In this document: positions 17,784-27,070 of the stretch, in pieces | How the letters are laid out: the number at the start of each line of letters is the position of its first letter | Numbering within the stretch: the first letter of the stretch is position 1 | Source: Kitasatospora phosalacinea | Lineage (GTDB): Bacteria > Actinomycetota > Actinomycetes > Streptomycetales > Streptomycetaceae | Reading direction: 5' to 3' | NCBI RefSeq assembly: GCF_000716545.1 | Contig: NZ_JNWZ01000018.1 | Coordinates: 1-64,000 of the forward strand | Length of the DNA stretch: 64,000 bases | The notes under the pieces: model-generated | The model's input: only the letters and a program-made list of their open reading frames with translations | Databases searched by the model: none | Told to the model about the DNA's origin: nothing | Program-made: the position numbers and the translations under genes

Positions 17784-20700
17784 GCGGCGCCCCCTTCGGC
17801 GCGGCGGGCCGCGGCGGTCCGGGCCCGTTCGCGCAGGCCCACCAGGTCGTCCGGTTCGGCGTCGGGGACGTCGCGGTCGAAGCGGGCCAGGGCCGGGAGC
17901 CGCAGCCCGAGGGCGACCAGCGCCATCATGGCCAGGCCGAACAGCACGTACATCAGGGCGATGCCGCGGCCCGGGCCGGTGCCGACGATCGGGCCGAACA
18001 CCGGGGCGAGCGCGCCGCCGGGCTCCATCAGCGGGCCGAGGAGGGCGGAGCCCAGCGGGGCGACGACCCCGTGGCCCAGCGGGAGGGTGGACCAGGCGAC
18101 GAGGGTGTTCAGGGCGAACACCCGGCCGTGGAAGCGCTGCGCGACCTTGGTCTGGACGATCGTCGCGTAGACGCCGTTGACCAGGGACAGGGCGAACGAC
18201 ATGCCGAACGCCCCGGCCGCGACCACCCACAGGTTCGGGCGCAGCCCGGTGACGGCGCCCGCCGCGGCGAGCACGCCCGCCAGGGCCAGCATCCCGCGCA
18301 GCCGGTGCCGGCGCGGCCCGCCCCAGAACCCCATGGCCACGCCGCCGAGCAGGGCGCCGACGCCGCCCGCGACCGCGACCCGGGCGGCCGCCCCGAGGTC
18401 CGCGAAGGCGAGGACCAGGGGGGTGGTGAGGAGGAACAGCGGCGACAGGAAGACGTTCAGGCCGGCGAACCACAGGAGCATCGCCCGGAAACCGCGGTGG
18501 CGCCAGGTGTGGGCGAAGCCGTTGCGGATCTCGGCGACCAGCGACTCGCGCCTGGTCCAGGGGAGGGTGCGCGGGAAGCGGACCGCGAGCAGGACGCCGA
18601 CGGCGAGCGCGTAGCTGACCACGTCGATGACCAGGATGCCCCGCAGCCCGATCGCGGCGAGCAGCGCCACCGCACCCAGCGGAACGACGAACTGCGCAGT
18701 CCCGAAGGCGAGTTGGACGATCCCGTTGGCATGCCCCAGGTACTGCTTGGGGACGAGCTGCGGCACGGCGGAGGCGTAGGCGAGCCGCTGGAAGGTCAGG
18801 GCGACGGAGAGCACGCCGAGCAGCGCGTACACCTCCCACGACTGCAGCCGGCCGGCCAGCAGCAGCCCCAGCAGCGCGGCCTGGGTGGCGGCGGCGGCGA
18901 GGTCGCCGCCGAGCATCACCGCACGGCGGTCCACCCGGTCGACGACGGCCCCGGCGAGCGGGCCGACCAGGATGCCCGGGAGCATCGCGACGACCGCGTA
19001 CAGGGCGTAGCGGGTCATCGAGCCGGTCTGCAGCAGGATCCAGATCGGCAGGGCGAACTCGGTGAGCGCCGAGCCGGTGATGGAGACCAACTGGCCGCCG
19101 GCCACCAGCAGGAAGCGCCGCATGCTGGGCTGCGGCCCGTCGTCCGCCGGGGTTCCACCGTCCGGCCGGGCGGTGTCGTCCTCCGGGGCGGCGGGCCCGG
19201 TCTCGGCGTGGAACCACCAGGAGTTCTCGGGGCCCGGCGCGGGCAGCGCCCCGGTCGTCCCGTCGGCGACGGCGCGGTGCACGCTGGTGACGGCGGCGGC
19301 GACCTCGGCCGCGCGGTAGGCGATGAAGAAGTGCCCGCCCTCGTCGAGCACGGCCACGGCGGAGCGCTCGGCCAGCAGCAGCCACTCGCGGTAGCGCTCC
19401 TGGTAGAAGTCGGCCGCCGGGTCGCGGTCGCCGACCAGCGAGACCAGCGGCGCCCGCAGCCGGGGCGCGCCGTCGGCGACCTCCGCGATGGCCCGGGTGA
19501 ACCAGTCCTCGGCGGCCTTCGTGTCCCGGCGCATGTTGCCCACCACGAACCGGACCTGCTCCTCGTCCAGTTCGGAGGTGTCGACGCCCATGCCGGTCAG
19601 CCAGTTGGCGTACGTGCGGTCGCCGACCAGCGGTTCGAGCGAGGCGATCCGGCCGAGCGCGGAGAGCACCCGGCTGCGCGGTCGCGCGAACGGGAACTGG
19701 GCGCCGGCGTAGACGCCCTCCAGCTCGCGGCCGGACGCCTCCAGGATGCGGGCCACGCAGACGGCGAGCGCGGTGCCGACCGCGCAGTGGCCGTACACGA
19801 CGAGCGGGCCCTCGACGCGCTCGCGGACCTCGGCGGCGATCCTGGCCGCGAGGTCGTCGAAGGCCAGGTGCTCCTCGGTCACCCCGAGGTCGTGGCCGGG
19901 GACGGACACCGCCCACAGCTCGGTGTCGGTGGGCAGCGCGTCGGCGACGGGCTGGTAGACGACGGCGCTGCCGCCGCCGTACGGGACGCAGACCAGGGTG
20001 AGCCGGCGCCGGTCGGCCGGCACCGCCCGGGTGAGCCGGTGCAGCAGGCCGCGCGGGGCGCGGTCGCCCTCGGACCGGTCCGCGACGGCCGCCAGCTCCC
20101 GGACGGTCCGGTGGGTGAACAGGTCCATGACGCTGATCGGCCGGGCCCCCGCCCCGACCAGCCGCTTGCGGGCCCGGGCGACCACCTGGGTGGCCAGGAG
20201 CGAGTGGCCGCCGAGGTCGAAGAAGCTCTCGTCGGCACCGACCGAGGGCAGGCCGAGGACCTCCGCCCAGATCTCCGCGAGCACCCGCTCAGCCGGCGTC
20301 GCGGGTTCGGCGGCCCGCGCCGAGCGCCGGACCAGCGGCACCGGCAGGGCGCGCCGGTCCAGCTTCCCGTTGGGGGTGAGCGGGAGGGCGGGCACGGTGG
20401 TGAAGGCCGTCGGCACCTGGTGCTCCGGGAGGCTCCGCCGCAGCGCCGTCCGGAGCGCCGCGTGGTCGGGCTCCTCGGCGTCGTCGGCGACGACGAGGTA
20501 GCCGACCAGCCGCTGGTCGCCGGGGCGGTCCTCGCGCAGCACGACGGCGGCGTCGGCGACGCCCGGCTGGGCGCGGAGCGCGGCCTCGGTCTCGCCGGGC
20601 TCGATCCGCATGCCGCGGAGCTTGACCTGCTGGTCGATCCGCCCGAGGTGTTCGAGGGTGCCGTCGGCGCGGCGGCGGGCCAGGTCGCCGGTCCGGTAGA

Positions 20701-23344
20701 GCCGGGAGCCGGGCGGGCCCCAGGGGTCGGGGACGAACCTGGCGGCGGTGAGCCCGGCGCGCCGGTGGTAGCCGAGGGCGACGGCGGTGCCGCCGATGTG
20801 GAGCTCGCCGGGCGCGCCGGGCGGCACCGGGCGCAGCCGTTCGTCGAGCACGTACAGCCGGGTGTTGTGGATCGGCAGGCCGATCGGCACGCTCTCCAGC
20901 GGCCCCGCGCACTCCCAGGCGGAGACGTCGACGGCGGCCTCGGTCGGCCCGTAGAGGTTGGCCAGCGCCAGCCCGGGCAGCCGGGAGGTCAGCTCCCGGG
21001 CGGCGTCGGGCGGCAGCGCCTCGCCGCTGCACACCACCCGGCGCAGCGTGGTGCAGCGTTCGACGCCGTCCTCGGCGAGGAACGCGGTGAGCATCGCGGG
21101 GACGAAGTGGGCGACGGTGACGCCGGCCGAGACGATCAGGTCGCGGAGGTAGCCGCTGTCCTTCTGCCCGCCCGGCCGGGCCAGCACGATCCGGGCCCCG
21201 GCGGTCAGCGGCCAGAAGAACTCCCAGACCGAGACGTCGAAGCCGGTCGGGGTCTTCTGCAGGACGGCGTCGTCGGTGCCGAGGCGGTAGGCGTCCTGCA
21301 TCCACTGGACGCGGTTGGCGATGGCCCGGTGGGTGTTGGGCACGCCCTTGGGGCGGCCGGTGGAGCCGGAGGTGTAGATCAGGTACGCGGTGTCGTCCGG
21401 CTCCGGCCCGGCGGGCAGGTCGCGGGCCCGGGGCCACTCGGCGGGGTCGTCGAGCAGCAGCACCCGGGCGGTGCAGCCGACCGGGGTCGGCAGGCCCCGC
21501 TGGGTGAGCAGGACGGTGGCGGCGCTGTCCGCGAGGAGGAGGGCCCGGCGCTCCGCCGGGTGGTCCGGTTCGACCGGCGTGTAGGCGGCGCCGGAGCGCA
21601 GGACGCCGAGCAGCGCGGCGACGAGTTCCGGCGAGCGTTCGGCGCTCACCGCGACGAGGCTGCCGGGGCCGACGCCCTCGGCGGCGAGCCGGGCGGCGAT
21701 CCGCCCGGACAGGGCGTCGAGTTCGCGGTAGGTGAGCGCGGGGCGCCCCTCGACGGCGACGGCCACGGCGTCCGGCGTCCGGGCGGTCTGCGCGGCGACC
21801 AGGGCGGGCAGGGTGGTGGCGGGGCGGTCGACCGCGGTGTCGTTGAAGCGCTCGGTCTCGAAGGCGCGTTCGGCCGGGGTGAGGGTGTCGAGCGCGGAGA
21901 CCGGCGTGTCGGGGTGGGCGGTGACGGCCCGCAGCAGCCGGTCGAAGTGACCGGCCAGGGCCGCGACGTCCTGCTCGGCGAACAGGTCGGTGTTGTAGTT
22001 GAAGGAGCCCCGGAGACCGTCCGGCCACTCCTGGAGGAACAGCTCGACGTCGAACCGGGTACCGCTGGCCCGGACGCCGAACGGCTCGACCTCGAAGGGG
22101 AGTTCCATGGCCGCGGAGCGCTGGGTGGCGTAGTTCTGGACGGCGAGCACGGCCTGGAAGACCGGCGGCCTGGAGGCGTCCCGGGCCACGTTGAGCTCGC
22201 TGACCAGGTGGGCGAACGGCAACTCCTGGTGCGCGTACGCCTCCAGGCAGGTCTCGCGGGTGCGGTCGACCAGTTCGCCGAACGTCGGGTCGCCCCCGAG
22301 CCGGGCGGGCAGCGCGAGCACGTTCACGAACATGCCGACGAGCGGCTCCAGTTCGGGCTCCGGGCGGCCGGCGACCGGTGAGCCGACGGCGAAGTCGCGG
22401 TGGCCGCCGTAGCGGGCCAGCAGGAGCTGGAAGGCGGCGAGCAGCACCATGTACGGCGTGGCGTGGTGCCGGTCGGCGAGGGCGGACAGCCGGTCGAGCA
22501 GCGGCCGGTCGACCGCGAAGCCGTGGCCCGCGCCCTCGAAGGTCTGGCGCGGGGGGCGGGGCCGGGAGAAGGCCAGCTGCAGCGGCTCGACGCCGGCGAG
22601 TTCGCGCCGCCAGTGGTCGAGCTCCGCCGCGAGCCGGTCGCCGCTCAGCCGCTCGCGCTGCCACAGGGCGAAGTCGCCGTACTGCACCGGCAGTTCGGGC
22701 AGCGGGTCGGGCGCGCCGGCCGCCCGGGCGGCGTACCCGAGCAGGACTTCGCCGAGCAGGACCTCGCTCGACCAGCCGTCGCCGACGCTGTGGTGGACGA
22801 CGATCAGCAGGACGTGGTCGTCCTCGGCCAGCCGGACCAGCAGCACCCGCAGCAGCGGACCGTTCTCCAGGTCGAAGGGGACGGCGGCGGCCTCGTCCAC
22901 CAGGCGTTCGGCGGCGGGCCCATCGGCGGCCCCGACCACGGGCACCGGCGTCGGGGCGGGCGGGTCGACGACCAGCAGCGGGCGCCCGTCCTCGGTCGCC
23001 GGGTAGCGGGAGCGCAGCGTCTCGTGCCGGGCGACGCAGGTGTCCACCGCGGCCCGCAGCAGGTCGGCGTCGAGCGGGCCGCGCAACCGCCGCACGACCG
23101 GGATGTTGTACGCGGAGGTGCCGGGGGCGAACTGCTCCATGAACCACAGGCGTTCCTGGGCGAAGGAGAGCGGCACGGGCGTCCCGGGGGCCCGCCGGGG
23201 CACCGCGGTCGTCCGGGGCCGGTTCCGGGCGGCCAGCCGGCGGCGCAGGAGCTCCCGCTTGGGGTCGGAGAGCGCCGCCCCGGCGGACGGGGGAGCGGTG
23301 GCCGGGGACGGCCCGGCCGGAGTGGTTCTGTCGGCGGTGCTCAT
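17780..23344 (-). CDS. NRPS C-A-PCP-TE with fused MFS exporter, predicted serine
   Basis: The product is 1854 residues. It opens with a short docking-like helix ([16 protein letters not shown]); condensation about 50-480 (HHSVGDG near 183); adenylation about 500-1000 ([11 protein letters not shown] near 655, [21 protein letters not shown]); carrier domain (FFDLGGHSL, Ser near 1046); thioesterase about 1110-1350. The pocket reads DVWHVSLVDK, a textbook serine code. In the thioesterase the nucleophile elbow is YGHCAVG, with Cys1187 in place of Ser and Val where the second Gly is usual; GDRD and GGHFF supply Asp and His. From residue 1408 to the end lies a complete 10-12-helix major facilitator domain. 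The same polypeptide therefore finishes, releases and probably exports the peptide. ATGA overlaps join both neighbours. Confidence 0.92.
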   Translation of the reverse strand: MSTADRTTPAGPSPATAPPSAGAALSDPKRELLRRRLAARNRPRTTAVPRRAPGTPVPLSFAQERLWFMEQFAPGTSAYNIPVVRRLRGPLDADLLRAAVDTCVARHETLRSRYPATEDGRPLLVVDPPAPTPVPVVGAADGPAAERLVDEAAAVPFDLENGPLLRVLLVRLAEDDHVLLIVVHHSVGDGWSSEVLLGEVLLGYAARAAGAPDPLPELPVQYGDFALWQRERLSGDRLAAELDHWRRELAGVEPLQLAFSRPRPPRQTFEGAGHGFAVDRPLLDRLSALADRHHATPYMVLLAAFQLLLARYGGHRDFAVGSPVAGRPEPELEPLVGMFVNVLALPARLGGDPTFGELVDRTRETCLEAYAHQELPFAHLVSELNVARDASRPPVFQAVLAVQNYATQRSAAMELPFEVEPFGVRASGTRFDVELFLQEWPDGLRGSFNYNTDLFAEQDVAALAGHFDRLLRAVTAHPDTPVSALDTLTPAERAFETERFNDTAVDRPATTLPALVAAQTARTPDAVAVAVEGRPALTYRELDALSGRIAARLAAEGVGPGSLVAVSAERSPELVAALLGVLRSGAAYTPVEPDHPAERRALLLADSAATVLLTQRGLPTPVGCTARVLLLDDPAEWPRARDLPAGPEPDDTAYLIYTSGSTGRPKGVPNTHRAIANRVQWMQDAYRLGTDDAVLQKTPTGFDVSVWEFFWPLTAGARIVLARPGGQKDSGYLRDLIVSAGVTVAHFVPAMLTAFLAEDGVERCTTLRRVVCSGEALPPDAARELTSRLPGLALANLYGPTEAAVDVSAWECAGPLESVPIGLPIHNTRLYVLDERLRPVPPGAPGELHIGGTAVALGYHRRAGLTAARFVPDPWGPPGSRLYRTGDLARRRADGTLEHLGRIDQQVKLRGMRIEPGETEAALRAQPGVADAAVVLREDRPGDQRLVGYLVVADDAEEPDHAALRTALRRSLPEHQVPTAFTTVPALPLTPNGKLDRRALPVPLVRRSARAAEPATPAERVLAEIWAEVLGLPSVGADESFFDLGGHSLLATQVVARARKRLVGAGARPISVMDLFTHRTVRELAAVADRSEGDRAPRGLLHRLTRAVPADRRRLTLVCVPYGGGSAVVYQPVADALPTDTELWAVSVPGHDLGVTEEHLAFDDLAARIAAEVRERVEGPLVVYGHCAVGTALAVCVARILEASGRELEGVYAGAQFPFARPRSRVLSALGRIASLEPLVGDRTYANWLTGMGVDTSELDEEQVRFVVGNMRRDTKAAEDWFTRAIAEVADGAPRLRAPLVSLVGDRDPAADFYQERYREWLLLAERSAVAVLDEGGHFFIAYRAAEVAAAVTSVHRAVADGTTGALPAPGPENSWWFHAETGPAAPEDDTARPDGGTPADDGPQPSMRRFLLVAGGQLVSITGSALTEFALPIWILLQTGSMTRYALYAVVAMLPGILVGPLAGAVVDRVDRRAVMLGGDLAAAATQAALLGLLLAGRLQSWEVYALLGVLSVALTFQRLAYASAVPQLVPKQYLGHANGIVQLAFGTAQFVVPLGAVALLAAIGLRGILVIDVVSYALAVGVLLAVRFPRTLPWTRRESLVAEIRNGFAHTWRHRGFRAMLLWFAGLNVFLSPLFLLTTPLVLAFADLGAAARVAVAGGVGALLGGVAMGFWGGPRRHRLRGMLALAGVLAAAGAVTGLRPNLWVVAAGAFGMSFALSLVNGVYATIVQTKVAQRFHGRVFALNTLVAWSTLPLGHGVVAPLGSALLGPLMEPGGALAPVFGPIVGTGPGRGIALMYVLFGLAMMALVALGLRLPALARFDRDVPDAEPDDLVGLRERARTAAARRAEGGAA

Positions 23345-26300
23345 GGGGTCGGGCGGGGTCCTTCCAGGGCGTCCTGGGCGGCCAGGAGTTCTTCGGCGGC
23401 GGCGTCGGACAGGGTGTCGATCTCGGCGGCGAGCGCGGCCTCGACGGCCTCGGCGAAGGCCGCCACGGTGCGGTGGGTGAACAGCGTCCGCAGCGGGACG
23501 GCGAGGTCGACCGCGGCCCGCAGCCGGGCGATCACCCGGGTGGCGAGCAGGGAGTGCCCGCCGAGGTCGAAGAAGTCGTCGTGGGCGCCGACCCCGTCGA
23601 CGCCGAGCACCTCCTGCCAGACCTCGGCGACCAGTTCCTCGGCCTCCGTGCGCGGCGGCACGTGCGCCGCCGACGGCCCGGCGCCGGGGGACGGGGCGGG
23701 CAGCGCCCGGCGGTCCAGCTTCCCGTTGGGGGTGAGGGGCAGCGCGTCGAGCACGACGAACGCGTGCGGGACGGCGTGCTGCGGCAGGACGGCGGCGAGG
23801 GCGGCGCGCAGCGCGTCCGGGGCGGGGGCGGGGCCGCCCGGCCGGGGGACGGTGTAGGCGGCGAGGACGTCGCCGTGCGCGGCGACGGCGGCGTGCGCGA
23901 CGCCGGGGCACCCGAGGAGGGCCGCCTCGACCTCGCCGGGCTCGATCCGGTAGCCGCGCACCTTCAGCTGGTCGTCGATGCGCCCGAGGAACTCCAGGGC
24001 GCCGTCGGCGCGGTAGCGGACCAGGTCGCCGGTGCGGTAGCGGCGGGCGCCCGGCGGGCCGTCCGGATCGGGGACGAAGGACCGCGCGGTCGCCCCGGGA
24101 CGGCCGAGGTAACCGTGCGTCAGCCCGGCCCCGCCGAGCACCAGCTCGCCCGGGGTGCCGGGCGGCACCGGGTTGCCGTGCCGGTCCAGGACGGCCGCGG
24201 TGGTCCCGCCGATCGGCCGGCCGATCGGCGGGCGCGCCCGTCCGTCGGACGCGCCGAGCTCCCGGGTGGTCGCGATGACCGTCGTCTCGGTGGGGCCGTA
24301 GGAGTTGACCACCCGCACCCGGTCCCCGAACCGGGCGCGCCAGGCGGCGACCGCGTCGGGACGGACCTGGTCGGCGCCCAGGACCAGCAGCCGCAGCCGC
24401 TCCGGCCACGGCGTCTCGTCCAGGTCGGCGACGAGGTGGTGCCAGTAGGGGGTCGGCAGGTCGAGGACGGTGACACCGGCGGCGTACGGCTCGGCCAACT
24501 GGTCCGGGAGCGCGGCGCCGGGCCGGGCCGTCACCAGGACGGCCCCGGCGGCGAGCGCGGGGAAGAGCTCCTCGGCACTGGTGTCGAAGGCGAGCGTGGC
24601 GTACTGCAGGACGCGGTCGTCCTCGCCGATCCCGTAGCCCTCGACCATCCAGGCGACCCGGGCGGCCAGCGCCCGGTGCGGCACGAGCACGCCCTTCGGC
24701 CGGCCGGTCGAACCGGAGGTGTAGATCAGGTACGCCGGGTCGTCGGGCAGCGGCCCGGACGGTTCCCCGGCGGCGGTACCGCTGGTGGAGGCGGCCGGGC
24801 CGTCCGCGGCGGCGGACAGCACCGGTACCCGTGCCTCCACCCCGTCCGGCGCGCGGCCGTCCGCCGTGAGCAGCAGGACGGCCCCGCTGTCGGCCAACGC
24901 GAAGGCCAGCCGGGCGGCCGGGTAGGCGGGGTCGAGCGGCAGGTAGCCGGCGCCGAGGCGCCAGACAGCCAGCATCGCGACCACGGCCTCCGGGCCGCGC
25001 GGCAGGCAGAGCGCCACGATGTCCCCGCGGCCGACGCCGTGCGCCGCGAGCCGGGCCGCCAGGGCCCGGGACGCCCCGGACAGCGCGCCGCGGGTGAGGG
25101 ACCCGTCCGGGCCGACGACCGCGGTGGCGCCGGGACGGGCCGCCGCCGCCCGGTCGATGGCGGGGAGCACGCAGGAGGCCGGGGGCAGGTCCGGGCCGCG
25201 GCCCGCCCCGGCGAGCCGGGCGAGGTCGTCGGCGTCCAGCAGGGGGAGGCGGTGCACGGGCGTGTCGGGGCGGGCCAGCGCGCCGCGCAGCAGGGTCTCG
25301 AACCGGCGGCCGGTCGCGGCGACCGTGTCGCCGCTCAGCAGGTCGGAGCGGTAACCCAGGACGACGTGGAGGTCGTCCCCGTGGGCGCGGACGTCCATGC
25401 CGAGTTCGAACTTGACGGCGCGGTGCCCGCCGTCGACCTCGGCGCAGGTGAGGTCGGCGAAGGGCTGGACGCCGAGCGCGCCGCCGTCCTGGGTGTGCAC
25501 GGTGAGCACGGTCTGGAACACGGGGGTGCGCCCGGTGTCCCGGGCCGGCCGGAGGTCCTCGGCCAGCCGCTCGAAGGGGACGCGCCGGTGGGTCAGGGCG
25601 CCCGTCCACTCGGAGCGGGTGCGGCGCAGGGCCTTGCCGAAGGTCGGCGCCGTAGAGAAGTCGGCACGGAGCACCAGGGCGGACGAGAAGTAGCCGATGG
25701 CGTCCTCGCTGCCGACGGTGTCGCGCGCGGCGGTCGGCACCCCGACGCAGAAGTCGTCCTGGCCGGTGATCCGGTGCAGCAGGCTCAGGTAGGCGGTGGC
25801 CAGCACCATGAACGGGGTGACGCGGTGGGCGCGGGCGAAGGCCGCGAGCTCCGGGCCGAGGCCGTGGAGCACCCGCGTGCGGTAGTCGCCGGCGCCCCCG
25901 CCGCCGGTCCCGTCGGCCCGGGACGCGTCGCTCCGGGGCGCGTCCAGCGGAAGTTCCAGGGCGGGCGCCCCGGTCAGCCGGTCGCGCCAGAACTCCCTGG
26001 CCCGGGCCGCCTCGGGCCCGTCGAGCCAGGCGCGTTCGGCGGCCGCGAGCGCCCGGTACGACGCCGGGGCCGGGAGGTCGGGCCGTGCTCCGCCCCGTCC
26101 GGCCGCGTAGTGGTGGGCGAGCTCGGAGCGCAGCAGGCCGAGCGACCAGCCGTCGGCGACGATGTGGTGCAGCACGAGGCACAGGAGGTGCTCCTCCTCG
26201 CCCGTCCGCAGCAGGTCGGCCCGCAGCAGCGGCCCCGCGGCCAGGTCGAAGCCGCGGTTGGTGAGCGCCGCGAGGGCCGCCGCCCGTTCGCCCTCGCCCC

Positions 26301-26601
26301 CGCCCCGCAGGTCGACCGAGCCCAACCGCACCGGCGCCGGCCCGTCGACGACGACCCGCGGCCGACCGTCCACCGCGGGGAAGCGGCTGCGGAGCGCCTC
26401 GTGCCGGGCGGCCACGGCGTCCAGGGCGCCCGAGAGGGCGGCGACGTCGAGCCGTCCGGTCAGCCGGAGGACCAGCGGGACGTTGTAGGCGGCCGTGCCG
26501 GGCTCCAACTGGTCGAGGAACCAGAGCCGTTCCTGCCCCACGGACAGCCGGTCCGCCGCGTCGTGGGGGACACCGGCGGTGCCGTCAGCTGTGATCGTCA
26601 A
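23341..26601 (-). CDS. NRPS module C-A-PCP, predicted basic amino acid
   Basis: The product is 1086 residues and is the first gene of the operon. Condensation about 15-440 (LHHIVADG near 145); adenylation about 480-950 ([11 protein letters not shown] near 626, [19 protein letters not shown]); carrier about 965-1035 (FFDLGGHSL, Ser near 1016); then an acidic C-terminal helix ([16 protein letters not shown]) like docking helices that bind the next NRPS. The pocket reads DTEDVGSVIK; the FDTSAEE form and the Asp at pocket position 4 resemble codes I recall for lysine and beta-lysine, so a basic or diamino acid is likely. No lysine 2,3-aminomutase is encoded here. The start is a TTG at 26601 preceded by GGAG at five-base spacing; no ATG or GTG fits better. 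The leader is about 150 nt. Confidence 0.85.
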   Translation of the reverse strand: MTITADGTAGVPHDAADRLSVGQERLWFLDQLEPGTAAYNVPLVLRLTGRLDVAALSGALDAVAARHEALRSRFPAVDGRPRVVVDGPAPVRLGSVDLRGGGEGERAAALAALTNRGFDLAAGPLLRADLLRTGEEEHLLCLVLHHIVADGWSLGLLRSELAHHYAAGRGGARPDLPAPASYRALAAAERAWLDGPEAARAREFWRDRLTGAPALELPLDAPRSDASRADGTGGGGAGDYRTRVLHGLGPELAAFARAHRVTPFMVLATAYLSLLHRITGQDDFCVGVPTAARDTVGSEDAIGYFSSALVLRADFSTAPTFGKALRRTRSEWTGALTHRRVPFERLAEDLRPARDTGRTPVFQTVLTVHTQDGGALGVQPFADLTCAEVDGGHRAVKFELGMDVRAHGDDLHVVLGYRSDLLSGDTVAATGRRFETLLRGALARPDTPVHRLPLLDADDLARLAGAGRGPDLPPASCVLPAIDRAAAARPGATAVVGPDGSLTRGALSGASRALAARLAAHGVGRGDIVALCLPRGPEAVVAMLAVWRLGAGYLPLDPAYPAARLAFALADSGAVLLLTADGRAPDGVEARVPVLSAAADGPAASTSGTAAGEPSGPLPDDPAYLIYTSGSTGRPKGVLVPHRALAARVAWMVEGYGIGEDDRVLQYATLAFDTSAEELFPALAAGAVLVTARPGAALPDQLAEPYAAGVTVLDLPTPYWHHLVADLDETPWPERLRLLVLGADQVRPDAVAAWRARFGDRVRVVNSYGPTETTVIATTRELGASDGRARPPIGRPIGGTTAAVLDRHGNPVPPGTPGELVLGGAGLTHGYLGRPGATARSFVPDPDGPPGARRYRTGDLVRYRADGALEFLGRIDDQLKVRGYRIEPGEVEAALLGCPGVAHAAVAAHGDVLAAYTVPRPGGPAPAPDALRAALAAVLPQHAVPHAFVVLDALPLTPNGKLDRRALPAPSPGAGPSAAHVPPRTEAEELVAEVWQEVLGVDGVGAHDDFFDLGGHSLLATRVIARLRAAVDLAVPLRTLFTHRTVAAFAEAVEAALAAEIDTLSDAAAEELLAAQDALEGPRPTP

Positions 26602-26759
26602 GTCGACTCCGGTCCGGTGTTCGGTGCGCGTCGCCGCCGCGCGGCAGGCAGAGGGGCCGTCAGGCCGATCGGCGCGGGCGGATGGCGGAACGCGCCGGAC
26701 AGCGTGATGTGTGATGTGTGAGGTCAGGGGGCTCTCGTGGGGCTGCCGTGACGGCTCAG

Positions 26760-26789
26760 ATGCTAGGGAGGCACGGACCACGCGGTCAA
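26760..26789 (-). promoter_or_regulatory. Promoter of the NRPS operon
   Basis: On the minus strand TTGACC (26784-26789) and TAGCAT (26760-26765) are 18 bp apart, one of the best sigma-70-type promoters in the window. It reads toward the TTG start at 26601 with a leader of about 150 nt. Confidence 0.7.
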
Positions 26790-26803
26790 TGGTCTAAACC
26801 ATC
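26788..26803. promoter_or_regulatory. DasR/GntR-like palindrome overlapping the NRPS promoter
   Basis: The sequence ATGGTCTAAACCAT (26789-26802) matches 11 of 12 bases of TGGTCTAGACCA, the core of the DasR responsive element known from Streptomyces. It touches the -35 box of the NRPS operon promoter, a position suited to repression. Binding by another GntR/HutC-family protein is equally possible. Confidence 0.55.
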
Positions 26804-26954
26804 CCGGGATTTGGAGGAGTTGTGGCCGTCGCGTGGCGCAATCGTCCGCACCGAGGGCGAAATGACCGGATCCGGTCGAGCGGCGGCGTTCGAGGGCCGA
26901 TATTGACGATTCCTTAACGGCCCCTCCCGGCGCCCTCGCGTGATCCCGCCCCCG

Positions 26955-27067
26955 GACGGCGAGATGCCGTGTGACCTGCGGAAACCCGGGAGGGGTGAGC
27001 GGGCGGAGCCTGCTGGGGCGCACTCCTCGGGGGCGCCGTCCCGGCGCGGGCGGCCCCTACTCTCGCT
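26955..27067 (+). promoter_or_regulatory. Candidate c-di-AMP (ydaO-type) riboswitch
   Basis: The leader of the KimA-like gene contains GCGGAAACCC followed closely by GGGGTGA, which resembles the conserved GCGGGGGACCC...GGGGUGAAU block of ydaO riboswitches. GCGAG (from about 26959) can pair with CTCGC (about 27063-27067) to close the element just before the GTG start. In Bacillus subtilis the same riboswitch class controls kimA (formerly ydaO). Only primary-sequence similarity was judged, so this is tentative. Confidence 0.35.
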
Positions 27068-27070
27068 TAC

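Larger units (their letters stand above)
26602..27070. other. Divergent control region between the NRPS operon and the kimA-like gene
   Basis: These 469 bp are less GC-rich than their surroundings. From left to right they hold the NRPS leader with GTGATGT direct repeats near 26705-26722, the NRPS promoter with the DasR-like site, an AT-rich patch (gatattgacgattccttaac, 26899-26918) that may hold the promoter of the rightward gene, and a structured segment proposed as a c-di-AMP riboswitch. No coding sequence is seen. Confidence 0.6.

Noticed and set aside
18071..22381. Very long plus-strand frame of more than 1400 codons across the NRPS genes
   Set aside because: It is an antisense frame of the NRPS-MFS gene. 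Repetitive Gly/Arg/Glu composition and absence of any domain motif mark it as a GC-bias artefact.
9346..26601. Catecholate siderophore cluster (bacillibactin or enterobactin type)
   Set aside because: Gly and Ser modules and a starter ligase are suggestive, but there is no isochorismate synthase/isochorismatase pair, the ligase is not DhbE-like, and no clear iron box lies before the operon.
13225..26601. Pyrrolobenzodiazepine-type pathway from anthranilate
   Set aside because: No dehydroproline genes and no NRPS reductase release domain. The NRPS line ends in a thioesterase.
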